Source: Rhodovulum sp. 12E13
GTDB lineage: Bacteria > Pseudomonadota > Alphaproteobacteria > Rhodobacterales > Rhodobacteraceae
DNA length: 51,315 nt
Direction of reading: 5' to 3'
Assembly (NCBI RefSeq): GCF_003340565.1
Contig: NZ_QPLK01000023.1
Location: forward strand, 1-51,315
This document shows positions 35,478 to 43,979 of the stretch, piece after piece; within the stretch, counting starts at the first letter, position 1; each line of letters starts with the position of its first letter. Under the pieces are notes generated by a model. The model was not told the origin of the DNA and did not search any database. It saw only the letters and a program-made list of their open reading frames with translations. The position numbers and the translations under genes are program-made.

Positions 35478-35984
35478 TCACGCGGATGCGGGGGTCATGG
35501 CCCAGCTGCGCAGGACGCCGGGGTCGGGGGGCAGCGCCACGGCAAGCTCTCCGGCGAAGCCGTCGAAGGCCGCGCGCCATGCCGGCGAGAGCCCCACGAG
35601 GACGGGCACACCCGCCTCGATCGCCGCGGCGATGGCGACCCGGAAGCCGCCACCCCCGGCCTCGCGCTCGCCGAAGCGGGGCACGATCAGGAGGTCTGCG
35701 CCCGCCGCCACACGCCGCGCGATCTCTTCGGTGGCCTGTTCGAGCGCGCCGGGGTCGAGGCGGCACCCCGTGGCCGCGGCGCCGAGGCGCTGGGCGATGT
35801 CGCGCGGCGCCATCTCGGGCAGGAGGCGCAGCTCCATGCCCGAAAGCCGGCCCGCCGCGTCGCGCTCGGTGCGCTGGACGGCGCCCACGACACGCAGACC
35901 GTCGGCGCCGAGCGCGCCGGCCAGAGCCGCGAACCGGTCGTCGAGGCCGCCGCCACTGTCGCTTTCCACGACGCCGAGGCGCAT
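35478..35984 (-). CDS. DUF2478-domain protein
   Basis: A 168-residue protein of the DUF2478 family. Recognisable blocks: LGVVESDSGGGLDDRFAALAGAL at the start, VVGAVQRTERDAAG, APRDIAQRLGAAATGCRLDPGALEQA, and DLLIVPRFGEREAGGGGFR with AAIEAGVPVLVGLSPAW. The family has a P-loop-NTPase-like look but here no clean Walker A is present. Some members sit near molybdenum genes; no such neighbour is here. Function unknown. ATG 35984 with GGGAGGAG upstream. It lies 22 bases beyond the gcrA stop, so probably co-transcribed. Confidence 0.82.
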   Translation of the reverse strand: MRLGVVESDSGGGLDDRFAALAGALGADGLRVVGAVQRTERDAAGRLSGMELRLLPEMAPRDIAQRLGAAATGCRLDPGALEQATEEIARRVAAGADLLIVPRFGEREAGGGGFRVAIAAAIEAGVPVLVGLSPAWRAAFDGFAGELAVALPPDPGVLRSWAMTPASA

Positions 35985-36006
35985 CCGCGCTCCTCCCGGG
36001 GCCCGG

Positions 36007-36600
36007 TCAGCGCTTGCGGTCGCGGCGCGACGACATCGGCTGGAACGCCACGCCCACATGCGCCTCGCAATAGGGCTTGCCCTGCTGCACGGGCAGCCCG
36101 CAGAACCAGAAATCGTCCGTCGCCGGGTCGCCCACGGGCCACTTGCACGTCCGCTCGGTCAGTTCCATCAGCGACAGCTTCAGCGCCCGCTTCTCGACCT
36201 CGCGCACCGAGGCAAGCGCCTCGGGGCTGATCTCGTTGGCCGAGGGCTGCGGCGGCAGCGGCTGGCCGGCCGGCACGATCTGGCGGCGCGGCGGTGCGAC
36301 CGGTGCGTCGGATACGTTGGCGGGTTCGGGCGCGGGCGCCGGCTCGGCCCGGCCCTCGGCCAGTGCAGGCTCGGGCACCTCGGCCGCGGCGGCAGCCGGG
36401 GCCGGGGCCGGCTCCTCGGCGGGCGGGGCGCCGGCGGCGTCTGGCCCGCCGCCGTTGCGGTTCGACAGGCCGAGGCGGTGGACCTTGCCGATCACGGCGT
36501 TGCGGGTCACGCCGCCAAGCTCCTTGGCGATCTGGCTCGCGCTCTTGCCCTCCGTCCACATCTTCTTCAGGTGCTCGACGCGCTCATCGGTCCAGGACAT
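36007..36600 (-). CDS. gcrA: GcrA-family cell-cycle regulator
   Basis: A 197-residue GcrA, the alphaproteobacterial sigma70-binding factor that activates promoters carrying CcrM-methylated GANTC sites. The N-terminal DNA-binding domain MSWTDERVEHLKKMWTEG, SASQIAKELG and TRNAVIGKVHRLGL is diagnostic. A Pro/Ala/Glu-rich linker spans about 50-115 and the C-terminal zinc-finger-like region carries CKWPVGDP, FWFCGLP and KPYCEAH. ATG 36600. An AT-rich possible promoter lies about 145 bases upstream. Confidence 0.95.
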   Translation of the reverse strand: MSWTDERVEHLKKMWTEGKSASQIAKELGGVTRNAVIGKVHRLGLSNRNGGGPDAAGAPPAEEPAPAPAAAAAEVPEPALAEGRAEPAPAPEPANVSDAPVAPPRRQIVPAGQPLPPQPSANEISPEALASVREVEKRALKLSLMELTERTCKWPVGDPATDDFWFCGLPVQQGKPYCEAHVGVAFQPMSSRRDRKR

Positions 36601-37018
36601 GGGCGGAACTCTCTCTGGCTTGCAAGGGTGGGTCGAAGGACGGCGGGGAGGGCCTCGTGCGCCCTCCGGGTAAAGGGGCGCGCGCCCGTGCGGGGTGGAA
36701 CATCGGCACGCCGGCCGGCGGTTGGACCTTTCCGACGCGGCCATATACTAGGGCGCTGCGTATGCCGTTACAACCGCGCGAGGAGCCCAAGGGGCGGAGG
36801 CGACGACCCGGCCGGAGCGCAGGCCGAGACGTGGCGAGAGCCGCCGTCGCATCGCGCCGGCCCGAGTGCCCCTGGCGCCGGCCCGCCGTGCGGGAGGCAC
36901 GCCGGCCCGGGCGGGATCGGCCGCCAGGAGAGAGGCCGACGGGCAACGGGTGAGTCGGAAAAGCCAGGCTGGGCGCGGGCGCGGGCCGCGCCCCCCGCCG
37001 AGACCGGATGGAGGACAG
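36601..37018. other. 418-base gap between gcrA and a divergent permease gene
   Basis: No gene is seen. It holds a short AT-richer patch at about 36721-36775, annotated separately, in otherwise GC-rich sequence. GGAGG at 37010-37014 is close to the ATG at 37019. Confidence 0.5.
36722..36773. promoter_or_regulatory. Possible bidirectional promoter upstream of gcrA
   Basis: On the minus strand TTGTAA, a 17-base spacer and TAGTAT face gcrA, starting about 145 bases from its ATG. On the plus strand TTGGAC (36722-36727), 16 bases and TATACT (36744-36749) face the permease gene. Both resemble sigma70 boxes imperfectly. The patch is the only AT-rich one in the gap. Confidence 0.35.
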
Positions 37019-37882
37019 ATGACGGAGACGACCGGGGCGCAGCCGCCCGACCAGGGCACGGCCCGACGCCAGGGGGGCGCCGGCCCGGCCGCCGCGATGG
37101 GCGTGCGCCGGTTCGGCCGGGTCAACTGGCTCGGCACATGGACGCTGGCCGAGCGGGAATGCCGGCGCTTCCTCAACATCTGGCGGCAGACGCTGCTCGC
37201 CCCCGCCGTGACCGCCGCGCTGTTCCTCGTGGTGTTCTCGCTCGCCATCGGCCCCTCGCGGCCCGACGTGATGGGCGTGTCTTTCCTGCAGTTCCTCGCG
37301 CCCGGTCTCGCCATGATGACGGTGATCCAGCAGAGCTTCGCCAACACCTCGTCCTCGGTCGTGGTCTCGAAGGTGCAGGGCAACATCGTCGACACGCTGA
37401 TGCCGCCCCTCTCGGCGGGCGAGCTTGTGACGGGCTACATCGCGGGCGGGATCGCGCGGGGCCTCTTCGTGGGGCTGCCGATCATCGCGGCGATCGTGCT
37501 CTTCCTCGGCACCGGTCTCGCCCACCCGCTCTGGGTGCTCGTGTTTCTGGCGCTCGGGGGGGCGTTCCTCGGGGGGCTGGGGGTGCTGACCGGGATCTAC
37601 GCCACCAAGTTCGACCAGACCGCGGCGATCACCAACTTCCTGATCACGCCGCTGTCGTTTCTGTCGGGCACGTTCTACTCGGTCGACGCGGTGCCGGAGT
37701 GGATGGACGTGTTGCTGCACTGGAACCCGGTCTTCTACCTGATCGACGGGGTGCGCCACGGCGTGCTCGGCACCTCCGACAGCTCGCCCTGGCTCGGCCT
37801 CGCCATCTGCTCGGGGGCGACGGCGGTCGTTCTCGCGCTGTGCTGGCACTGGATCCGCATCGGCTATCGGCTGAAACCCTGA
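37019..37882 (+). CDS. ABC-2-type permease without adjacent ATPase
   Basis: A 287-residue ABC-2 permease with an extended hydrophilic N-terminus and six helices. It parallels the permease at 33582-34352: TLLAPAVTAALFLVVFSLAIG, LAPGLAMMTVIQQSFANTSSS, ITPLSFLSGTFYSVDAVPEWM, NPVFYLIDGVRHGVLG and a C-terminal RIGYRLKP. It lacks an ATP-binding partner on its strand; the nearest is at 34349-35296. ATG 37019 has GGAGG only four bases away; ATG 37097 is an alternative. Substrate unknown. Confidence 0.9.
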   Translation: MTETTGAQPPDQGTARRQGGAGPAAAMGVRRFGRVNWLGTWTLAERECRRFLNIWRQTLLAPAVTAALFLVVFSLAIGPSRPDVMGVSFLQFLAPGLAMMTVIQQSFANTSSSVVVSKVQGNIVDTLMPPLSAGELVTGYIAGGIARGLFVGLPIIAAIVLFLGTGLAHPLWVLVFLALGGAFLGGLGVLTGIYATKFDQTAAITNFLITPLSFLSGTFYSVDAVPEWMDVLLHWNPVFYLIDGVRHGVLGTSDSSPWLGLAICSGATAVVLALCWHWIRIGYRLKP

Positions 37883-37897
37883 GACGACAGGCGAGGC

Positions 37898-40800
37898 TCA
37901 GAGCCGGTGGATGCGCAGATCGCTCGCGCAGACCTCCTCGGCGATCTCGACGACGTGGCGGTGGTGGGTGAGATAGATGGCCTGCCCCGCCCGTCCGATC
38001 CGCCGCAGGAGACCGCAGGCGGCGCGGGTGCGCTCCTCGTCGAAGGTCTCGAACACGTCGTCGCAGAAGAAGGGCAGCACCGTGCCCGTCGCCACCATCT
38101 GGTCGTAGGCCGCCGACCGCAGCGCGAGGTAGAGCTGGAAGCGGGTGCCCTTAGACATGGCGTCGACGCGCTTGGCCGCGCCGTCGCCCTCTCCGTCGGC
38201 CGCGACCGCGACCAGCACCTCGGTATCGCCCTCCGGCTGCACCGTGAGGCGGGCATAGGCGCCGTTCGTCAGGTCGCGGAAGGCGGCCTCGGCCGCCGCC
38301 ATCATGCCCGAGCGGTGCGCGTCGCGGTAGCGGCGGATGGCGCTCTCGGCGAGGCGCTGGCCGAGGCGCAGCTCGAGATGGCGCAGCAGCGTCCGCTCCA
38401 TGTCAAGCTCGACGGTCTGGCGTCGCGAGACGAGCGCAGCCACCTCCGCGGCGCCCGTCACCGCCTCGAGGGCCTGTCGCGCCGCACCGAGCGCGGTGCC
38501 CGCCTCGCGGCAGCGCGCGTCGAGCCCCTCGATGTCGCGCTCGGCCTCCGAGAGAGCGGCGGAGAGCGCGGCGGCGTCGAGCCCGTCGAGCGCGGCGCCG
38601 GCCTCGGCGAGGCTTTCCACCCCGAGCCGCCCCAGAACCTGCCGCGCGAGATCGGTGCGGCGCGCGCGCAGGCCGGCGGCCTCCTGCGCGCGGCCCACCG
38701 CTGCGCGCAACTCTTCCAGCGTGGTCGTGGGGATCGTGGCGTCGAAGGCGCTTGCCAGTAGCGCCGTCTCGTCGTCGATGCGCGCGATCTCCGCCCGTGC
38801 GTCGGCCAGCGCGGCCTCGTCGGCGGCAATGCTCTCGGCGAGGGCGGCGCGGCGTGTCTGCGCCGCCTCGGCCTCGGCCGCACGGTCGGCGAGGGCGTCG
38901 TAGGCGGCGACGGGGGAGAGCTCGGCAAGCTCCCCCCGGCCCGCGACGTGGGGGGCGAGCGCCTCGGCGAAGCGGTCGGCGTCGCGCGCCATCCCGTCGA
39001 CCTGGCGGGCGAGGCCCTGCCGCTCGGCTTCGCGTTCGCGAAGCGACCGCAGGACGGGCAGCGCATCGGCCACCGGGCAGGCCCCGAGGCCGAGCGCGGC
39101 GGCGGCCTGCGAGAGCGCGTCGGCGGCGGCTTCGCGGCGCCCTCGGGCGGCGCCCTCGTCGGTCGTGCGGCGGGCGCGGGTGGCCTCGGCCCGGGCGGCG
39201 GCCTCGCGGGCGGCCACCGCGGCCTCGGCGTGACGGTCGCGGGCGGCGGCGCGCGCGCGCGCCATGTCCATCAGCGCGTCGAGGGGGGTCTCGGGCGCGT
39301 CCATCGCCTCGGCCAGCGCCGCGCGCAGCCGCTCGGCCGCCTCGAGCGCGGGGGCGGCGGCGCGCGCCTCGGCGGCCGCGACGCGCTCGGCAGAGAGGGC
39401 GGCCTCGGCCCGCCGCGCCCAGTCTGCGAACGCGCGGGCAGGCGTGTCGCGGGGCAGACCGAGGCCGCAGAGCAACCCGGACAGCCGCTCCTCCAGCATC
39501 TCCAGCGCGCCGCGCGCGGCCTCGAGGGCGCCCTCGGCGGTGCCACGCCGCTGCTCCGCCTCGGCCAGCGCCACGCGCCTCTCCCCGATCGCGCCGAGCG
39601 TGTCGGCCTGGGCCAGCCGGGTCGCCGTGGCGACGTCGTCGGCGCGCAGCGCACGCTCGAAGGCGTCGGCCGTCTCCACCGTCAGCGCGGCGCGGTGCGC
39701 CTGCCACAGGCGGTCGCGCTCGGCGCGGAGCGCCGCGGCCTCGGCATCGCTCGCAAGCTCCGGCGCCGCCTCGCGCGCCTCGATCTCGGACAGGAGCCGC
39801 GCCTCGGCGTCCACGGCCTTCTCGAGGTCCGCCTCCTCGCGGGCGACCTCCTGCTCTGCCCTGTCGAGATCCGCGGCGAGCGCGGCGGCGGCGTCGGCCG
39901 CGAGCGGCAGGGCGGGGGCGGCGTCGAAGGTGGCCGGGCCCAGAGCCAGCGCGGCCAGCGCCGCCTCGCGCTGGCGCTCGGCATGGGCGAGCGCGTGCCG
40001 GGACCGGGCAGCGGCGGCAGCCACCCGCTCGGCGTCGTGCCGGGCGAGCAGGGGCGCGGTGTCGGGCAGGGCGGCGAGCGCCTGCTCGGCCGCCGCGAGC
40101 CGGCGTGCGGCCTCGGCGGCCTCGTCCTCCGCCTGCGCTCTCTCGCGGGCGGCGGCGGCGAGGGCGGCCTCGGCCTCCGTGTCGGCAGTGACGGCGCGCT
40201 CGAGCGCGCGCAGGGTCGGCTCGTCGGGCACGGGCGGATCGGCATCGCCGTCGCAGGCGATGCCGATCTCTGCGAGGCGGGCCCGCATCTCGGTCAGCAC
40301 CGCCGCGAGTGCGTCGCGCCGGCGGGGCAGATCGGCCTCGGCCGCCGCGCAGCGGTCGCGCATGGGCTTGAGATCGGCGAGCGGCTGGCGCAGGGCGGCG
40401 AGGCCGGGGGCGCTGGGGATGCCGTCGCGCTCGGCGCGGGCCGCCGCGATCGCGGCGGCAAGCCGCTCGGCCTCGCGGGCGTGGCCGAGCCTTTCGGTCA
40501 TCATCCCGATCAGTCGCTCGGGGTCGACGTCGAGCGTCTCGGGATAGGCGGCGAGGGGGGCGAGCGCGGCGTTGGTTTCCGCGATCTCGGCCATGATCGG
40601 CAGCGCCTCGGCCTGCCCGCGCAGCCGGTCGCGCGCCTCCAGCCGGGCGCGGCGCGCCGCCCGCGCCTCGGCCTCTTCGGCCTCGGCGGCGGCGAGGTCG
40701 TCGCGCAACTGGCGATAGCGGTGGGCGTCGACATCGGCCTCGCGGATGCGGTCCGACAGGTCCTTGTGGGTCCGCCGCAGCCCCGCGAAGGCCGAGGTGG

Positions 40801-41338
40801 AGGCGCGCGGGCGGAACAGCGCGTCGGCTTCCGCGGTCGCCCCGTCCAGCACGCCGGAGAGATCGGCCACCCCGGCCGCGGCCGAGAACAGCAGCCGCCC
40901 GATATCGCCCTCGCTCGCCGCGATCTCGTTGCCGCCCCGCTCGATCGTGTCGTCGTCGAGGCACAGCAGCTTGCGGTAATCGTCCTGCGACAGGCCGGCA
41001 AGAACAGGGGAGAGCGCCGTTTCGGGCAGGGCGGCGCCCTCGGCGTCGAGCAGGTTGCCCGTGCGCTTCGACAGCCGCGTGAAGCGGCGCGTCGCGCCGT
41101 CGATCTCGAGATCGGCCGAGACCTGCAGCGACGGACGCCCGTGCCGGAAGGCGTAGGGCTCCCTGAGGGGGAAGCCGTAGAGCAGGCGCAGCCACCCCTC
41201 CATCAGCGTGGTCTTGCCGGCCTCGTTGGCACCGTGGATGACATGCACGTCGGCGCCCCCCTCGGGCCGCGCGCCGAAGTCGAAGCTGCGGCCGGCGAAA
41301 TGGCCGAAGAAGTCGAGGTCGAGCCGGCGCAGGCGCAT
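37898..41338 (-). CDS. YhaN-like SMC/SbcC-type ATPase
   Basis: A 1146-residue AAA protein of the SbcC/RecF/YhaN group. The N-terminal domain binds ATP (Walker A GANEAGKTT at about 36-44) and includes the Q-rich strand block that follows. A very long Ala/Glu/Arg-rich coiled-coil region extends to about 1000. The C-terminal half of the ATPase has MSKGTRFQLYLALRSAAYDQM, FFCDDVFETFDEER (Walker B) and AIYLTHHRHV. With the nuclease next to it, it should process DNA ends or hairpins. ATG 41338 overlaps the stop of the nuclease gene by one base. Confidence 0.9.
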   Translation of the reverse strand: MRLRRLDLDFFGHFAGRSFDFGARPEGGADVHVIHGANEAGKTTLMEGWLRLLYGFPLREPYAFRHGRPSLQVSADLEIDGATRRFTRLSKRTGNLLDAEGAALPETALSPVLAGLSQDDYRKLLCLDDDTIERGGNEIAASEGDIGRLLFSAAAGVADLSGVLDGATAEADALFRPRASTSAFAGLRRTHKDLSDRIREADVDAHRYRQLRDDLAAAEAEEAEARAARRARLEARDRLRGQAEALPIMAEIAETNAALAPLAAYPETLDVDPERLIGMMTERLGHAREAERLAAAIAAARAERDGIPSAPGLAALRQPLADLKPMRDRCAAAEADLPRRRDALAAVLTEMRARLAEIGIACDGDADPPVPDEPTLRALERAVTADTEAEAALAAAARERAQAEDEAAEAARRLAAAEQALAALPDTAPLLARHDAERVAAAAARSRHALAHAERQREAALAALALGPATFDAAPALPLAADAAAALAADLDRAEQEVAREEADLEKAVDAEARLLSEIEAREAAPELASDAEAAALRAERDRLWQAHRAALTVETADAFERALRADDVATATRLAQADTLGAIGERRVALAEAEQRRGTAEGALEAARGALEMLEERLSGLLCGLGLPRDTPARAFADWARRAEAALSAERVAAAEARAAAPALEAAERLRAALAEAMDAPETPLDALMDMARARAAARDRHAEAAVAAREAAARAEATRARRTTDEGAARGRREAAADALSQAAAALGLGACPVADALPVLRSLREREAERQGLARQVDGMARDADRFAEALAPHVAGRGELAELSPVAAYDALADRAAEAEAAQTRRAALAESIAADEAALADARAEIARIDDETALLASAFDATIPTTTLEELRAAVGRAQEAAGLRARRTDLARQVLGRLGVESLAEAGAALDGLDAAALSAALSEAERDIEGLDARCREAGTALGAARQALEAVTGAAEVAALVSRRQTVELDMERTLLRHLELRLGQRLAESAIRRYRDAHRSGMMAAAEAAFRDLTNGAYARLTVQPEGDTEVLVAVAADGEGDGAAKRVDAMSKGTRFQLYLALRSAAYDQMVATGTVLPFFCDDVFETFDEERTRAACGLLRRIGRAGQAIYLTHHRHVVEIAEEVCASDLRIHRL

Positions 41339-42615
41339 CAGCCCTCGCCCGCGTTGCCGGGGCCGCCCGGCCCCGCGCCCCGCATCCGCGCCACCATCTG
41401 CTCGGCGCCAAAGGCCGCGAGCCGCTCGGCCAGCGCGTCGAGCGCCGCCTCGTCGGGCAGGAGCGCCGCACGACGGTCGGGCGGCAGGTGACGCAGCACG
41501 TCGTCGACCTCGGCCCGTGCCTCGGCGAGAAAGCCCGGCTCGGCGCGCAGGGCGGTCATCAGCCGGTCGAGTTCGGCCACGGCGTCGCCCGGCGCCTCCG
41601 CCCCCTCGCCGGGCGGCGTCACGTCGAGCTCGAGCGCCTCGATCCAGAGCCGGCCCGTCTCCTCCGCCGCCATCCGCGCCGTCTCGGCCCACTGGTCGCG
41701 GTCGCGGCGGAGCGCCCAGGCGCGGGGCGTCCGGCCTGCGAGCGTCAGCCGCAGGATCGCGGCGTCGGAGACGGTGGCGCGCGCCGCCTCCTCTAGCCCG
41801 GCGCGCAGGCGGCGGCGGATCTCCGTCTCGTCCTCCGCCCCGGTCACGTCGACCGCCAGACGGCGGAACTCCGCCACAGAGGTCGGCACCTCGCGCGCCG
41901 CGACCGTGCCGCCTGTCACCTCGACCAGAGTGGCCGATTTCGGCCCCGCCTCGCCCATGTCGCGCCCCTGCGGCATGCCGGGCATCACCACGAACGGCCG
42001 CTCGGAATGCACCGCGCGCAGGTGGACATGGCCCAGCGCCCAGTAGTCGAAGCCGTGCGCGCAGAGATCGGCCACCGTGCAGGGCGCGTAGGGATCGTGA
42101 CCCGCCGCGCCCGCGAGCGAGGTGTGCAGAAGGCCGATATTGACCGCCCCCGGCACGGGCGGGCCGAACTTCGGCAGCAGGCTGTCGGCGGCGTGGCGGC
42201 CGCTGAAGCTGACGCCGTGCACCCAGATCTCGCTCTCGCCGAGCCGCACCTTGCCGCCGCGCCCGTCGAAGACATGCACGTTGTCGGGCCACTCGACCGT
42301 GCCGCTGACCGGGTTCTCGGCGTCGTGGTTGCCCCTGATGGCGAAGACGTCGATCCCGGCGGCGCGCAGCCGGTCGAAGGTGGCCACCAGGAAGGCGCCG
42401 GTGCGGGCCGAGCGCTCGCGCCCGTCGAAGAGGTCGCCCGCGATCAGGAGGGCGCGCACGCCCTCGTCGATGGCGAGATCGGCGAGACGCGACAGGGCGG
42501 CGCGGCTCGCCGTCTCGACCGTTTCGCGCAGGCGGTCGTCGCGCAGGGCGAGACTGCGCAGGGGCGAGTCGAGGTGCAGGTCGGCCGTGTGCAGCAGCTG
42601 GATCGTCTCCGCCAT
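41338..42615 (-). CDS. YhaO-like DNA repair exonuclease (SbcD/Mre11 type)
   Basis: A 425-residue metallophosphoesterase nuclease. The metal-site motifs are DLHLD (about 12-16), GDLFDGRE, RGNHDAE, LLHTSL and GHVHLR, in the order of Mre11/SbcD. It should be the nuclease subunit of a complex with the coiled-coil ATPase encoded next (TGATG overlap). The C-terminal part differs from SbcD proper and fits YhaO. ATG 42615 is preceded by a weak G-rich site. Cytoplasmic. Confidence 0.9.
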   Translation of the reverse strand: MAETIQLLHTADLHLDSPLRSLALRDDRLRETVETASRAALSRLADLAIDEGVRALLIAGDLFDGRERSARTGAFLVATFDRLRAAGIDVFAIRGNHDAENPVSGTVEWPDNVHVFDGRGGKVRLGESEIWVHGVSFSGRHAADSLLPKFGPPVPGAVNIGLLHTSLAGAAGHDPYAPCTVADLCAHGFDYWALGHVHLRAVHSERPFVVMPGMPQGRDMGEAGPKSATLVEVTGGTVAAREVPTSVAEFRRLAVDVTGAEDETEIRRRLRAGLEEAARATVSDAAILRLTLAGRTPRAWALRRDRDQWAETARMAAEETGRLWIEALELDVTPPGEGAEAPGDAVAELDRLMTALRAEPGFLAEARAEVDDVLRHLPPDRRAALLPDEAALDALAERLAAFGAEQMVARMRGAGPGGPGNAGEG

Positions 42616-42681
42616 TGCCCCGGGCGCCCCCTCTCCCTGCGCGGGCCGGCGGGCCGACGCGGCCCGCCGGCGGACACGGCC

Positions 42682-43056
42682 TCAGCCGACGACGCGGTAG
42701 CCGCGCTGGCGCATGCAGTTGCTGATGATGGCCTCCTTGCGGCGCTGCTGCTCGAGCGCGCTGCCGGTCAGGCCCGCCGCCGCGCCGAGGAGCGCGGCGT
42801 CGCGCACGGTATTGCCCTCGTTGCGCACGACGGCCGCGGCGCCGCCCGACAGCACGGCGCCGGCCGCCGCGTTGCCGGCCGCGCCGCTGCTCAACCCGCC
42901 TTGCTGGGCCGCGAGCGACTGGCACGCGGCGAGGTCGGAGGAATAGTTGGGGCCGACCGGCCCGTCGATCACAGGCTGGTAGCCCGCGCCCGAGGGCGTG
43001 CAGGCGGCGGCGAGGGCGACGAGCGGGACGGCGGCGATCGTGGTGACGAGGCGCAT
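42682..43056 (-). CDS. Glycine-zipper lipoprotein
   Basis: A 124-residue lipoprotein: signal peptide with lipobox VALAAAC (Cys19), then a Tyr/Ser region (SSDLAACQSLAAQQGG), and a glycine/alanine-rich segment (SSGAAGNAAAGAVLSGGAAAVV, then ALLGAAAGLTGSALEQ) resembling a glycine zipper as in Rick_17kDa/SlyB-like outer-membrane lipoproteins. It ends with CMRQRGYRVVG. Role unknown; envelope stability is a guess. ATG 43056, with GAAAGG upstream. Confidence 0.85.
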   Translation of the reverse strand: MRLVTTIAAVPLVALAAACTPSGAGYQPVIDGPVGPNYSSDLAACQSLAAQQGGLSSGAAGNAAAGAVLSGGAAAVVRNEGNTVRDAALLGAAAGLTGSALEQQRRKEAIISNCMRQRGYRVVG

Positions 43057-43403
43057 GGCGGGGACCTTTCGGAAACGTCGTTGGACTAGTCGCGGGCCGG
43101 TGCGGATGCGCGCGGCCCTGTGCCATGCTTAACCAAGCGGGCCGCGGTGACAACGCCTTGCGGCGAGGCGGGGGGACGCAGGCGGCCGAGTGCCTCCATC
43201 CTTGCCGCAGGGGCACCGTCCGGGCGTCGCGCCGGCCCGGCCTGCTCTGCGCCGAGCGGATCCCCGTGCCGATCGTCGGCGGGGCCCCCCTCCGCTCGGA
43301 CACCTTCTCTGTCGGTGCGTCACTACGGCGTGAGAGGAGGATGCGTGCATGCCGGGCGTCGCGTATCGTCTCCATGAGACCACCACCGATCCGGGAGCCA
43401 GAG
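43057..43403. other. 347-base gap with a possible short upstream ORF
   Basis: Between the divergent lipoprotein and AhpD-like genes. No full gene is evident. At 43335-43340 stands a perfect AGGAGG, eight bases before ATG 43349, which opens a 26-codon frame ending at 43429 and overlapping the start of the AhpD-like gene in another frame. Confidence 0.45.
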
Positions 43404-43429
43404 ATGTCCGCCGACGAGCCCGAGCATAG
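43349..43429 (+). CDS. Possible 26-residue leader peptide
   Basis: ATG 43349 has an ideal AGGAGG at eight bases. The 26-codon frame reads MPGVAYRLHETTTDPGARDV, then an Arg-rich end, and stops at 43427-43429, 23 bases inside the AhpD-like gene. Such an overlap could tie the translation of the downstream gene to that of the leader. It may also be spurious in this GC-rich setting. Confidence 0.3.
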   Translation: MPGVAYRLHETTTDPGARDVRRRARA

Positions 43430-43976
43430 CAGTGCCCACACCGATGTCCGGCCGCCGCTGGACGGGACGAGCCTCGACGAGGCGGCGGTGCATGCCCGGC
43501 TCGGGGCGATCTTCCCCGACGGGGTGCCGAACATCTACCGGATGATGCTGCGCAACCCGCGGGTCATGGCCGGGCTCGTCGCGATGAAGGAGTATCTCGC
43601 CGGCGGCGAACTCACCGAGACCGAGCGCTGCCTCGTGGCGCTGGAGGTGGCCAATTACTGCGAGTGCAGCTACTGCATCGTCGCGCTCAGCCATTACAGC
43701 GTGCACGACCTGGGCGTGCCCGACGCGGTGGTCGATGCCGCGGCGAAGGGCGAGCTGCCGGGCGAGGCGCGGCTCGACCTCGTCGTCGGCGCGACGCGGG
43801 CGCTGCTCGCCAGCCGGGGCAAGCTCGGCCGGGCAGAGCTGGCCAGCTACCAGGACCGCGGCCTGTCCTTCGCGCAAATCCTCGAGATCATCGGCGTGAT
43901 CGGCGAATACACGGTCGCGACCTTCTCGGCCAACCTCGACCGGACGCGGATCGACCCCGAATACCGCCTCGGATGA
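43404..43976 (+). CDS. AhpD-like carboxymuconolactone-decarboxylase-family protein
   Basis: A 190-residue protein of the AhpD/carboxymuconolactone decarboxylase fold. The redox site is CECSYCIVALSHYS: a CxxC with a His four residues after the second Cys, as in AhpD-type peroxidase adaptors. LTETERCLVALEVANYCE before it and FAQILEIIGVIGEYTVATFSANLD after it are typical. Probably a cytoplasmic peroxidase or thiol protein. ATG 43404 has GGGAG at a good distance; ATG 43374 is an alternative with ten more residues. Confidence 0.85.
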   Translation: MSADEPEHSSAHTDVRPPLDGTSLDEAAVHARLGAIFPDGVPNIYRMMLRNPRVMAGLVAMKEYLAGGELTETERCLVALEVANYCECSYCIVALSHYSVHDLGVPDAVVDAAAKGELPGEARLDLVVGATRALLASRGKLGRAELASYQDRGLSFAQILEIIGVIGEYTVATFSANLDRTRIDPEYRLG

Positions 43977-43979
43977 GGC

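Noticed and set aside
41339-43534. Extension of the YhaN-like gene upstream to 43534 (frame open for about 1880 codons)
   Set aside because: The conserved N-terminus MRLRRLDLDFFG at 41338 overlaps the yhaO-like stop by one base; the upstream part is antisense-frame noise over the nuclease gene.
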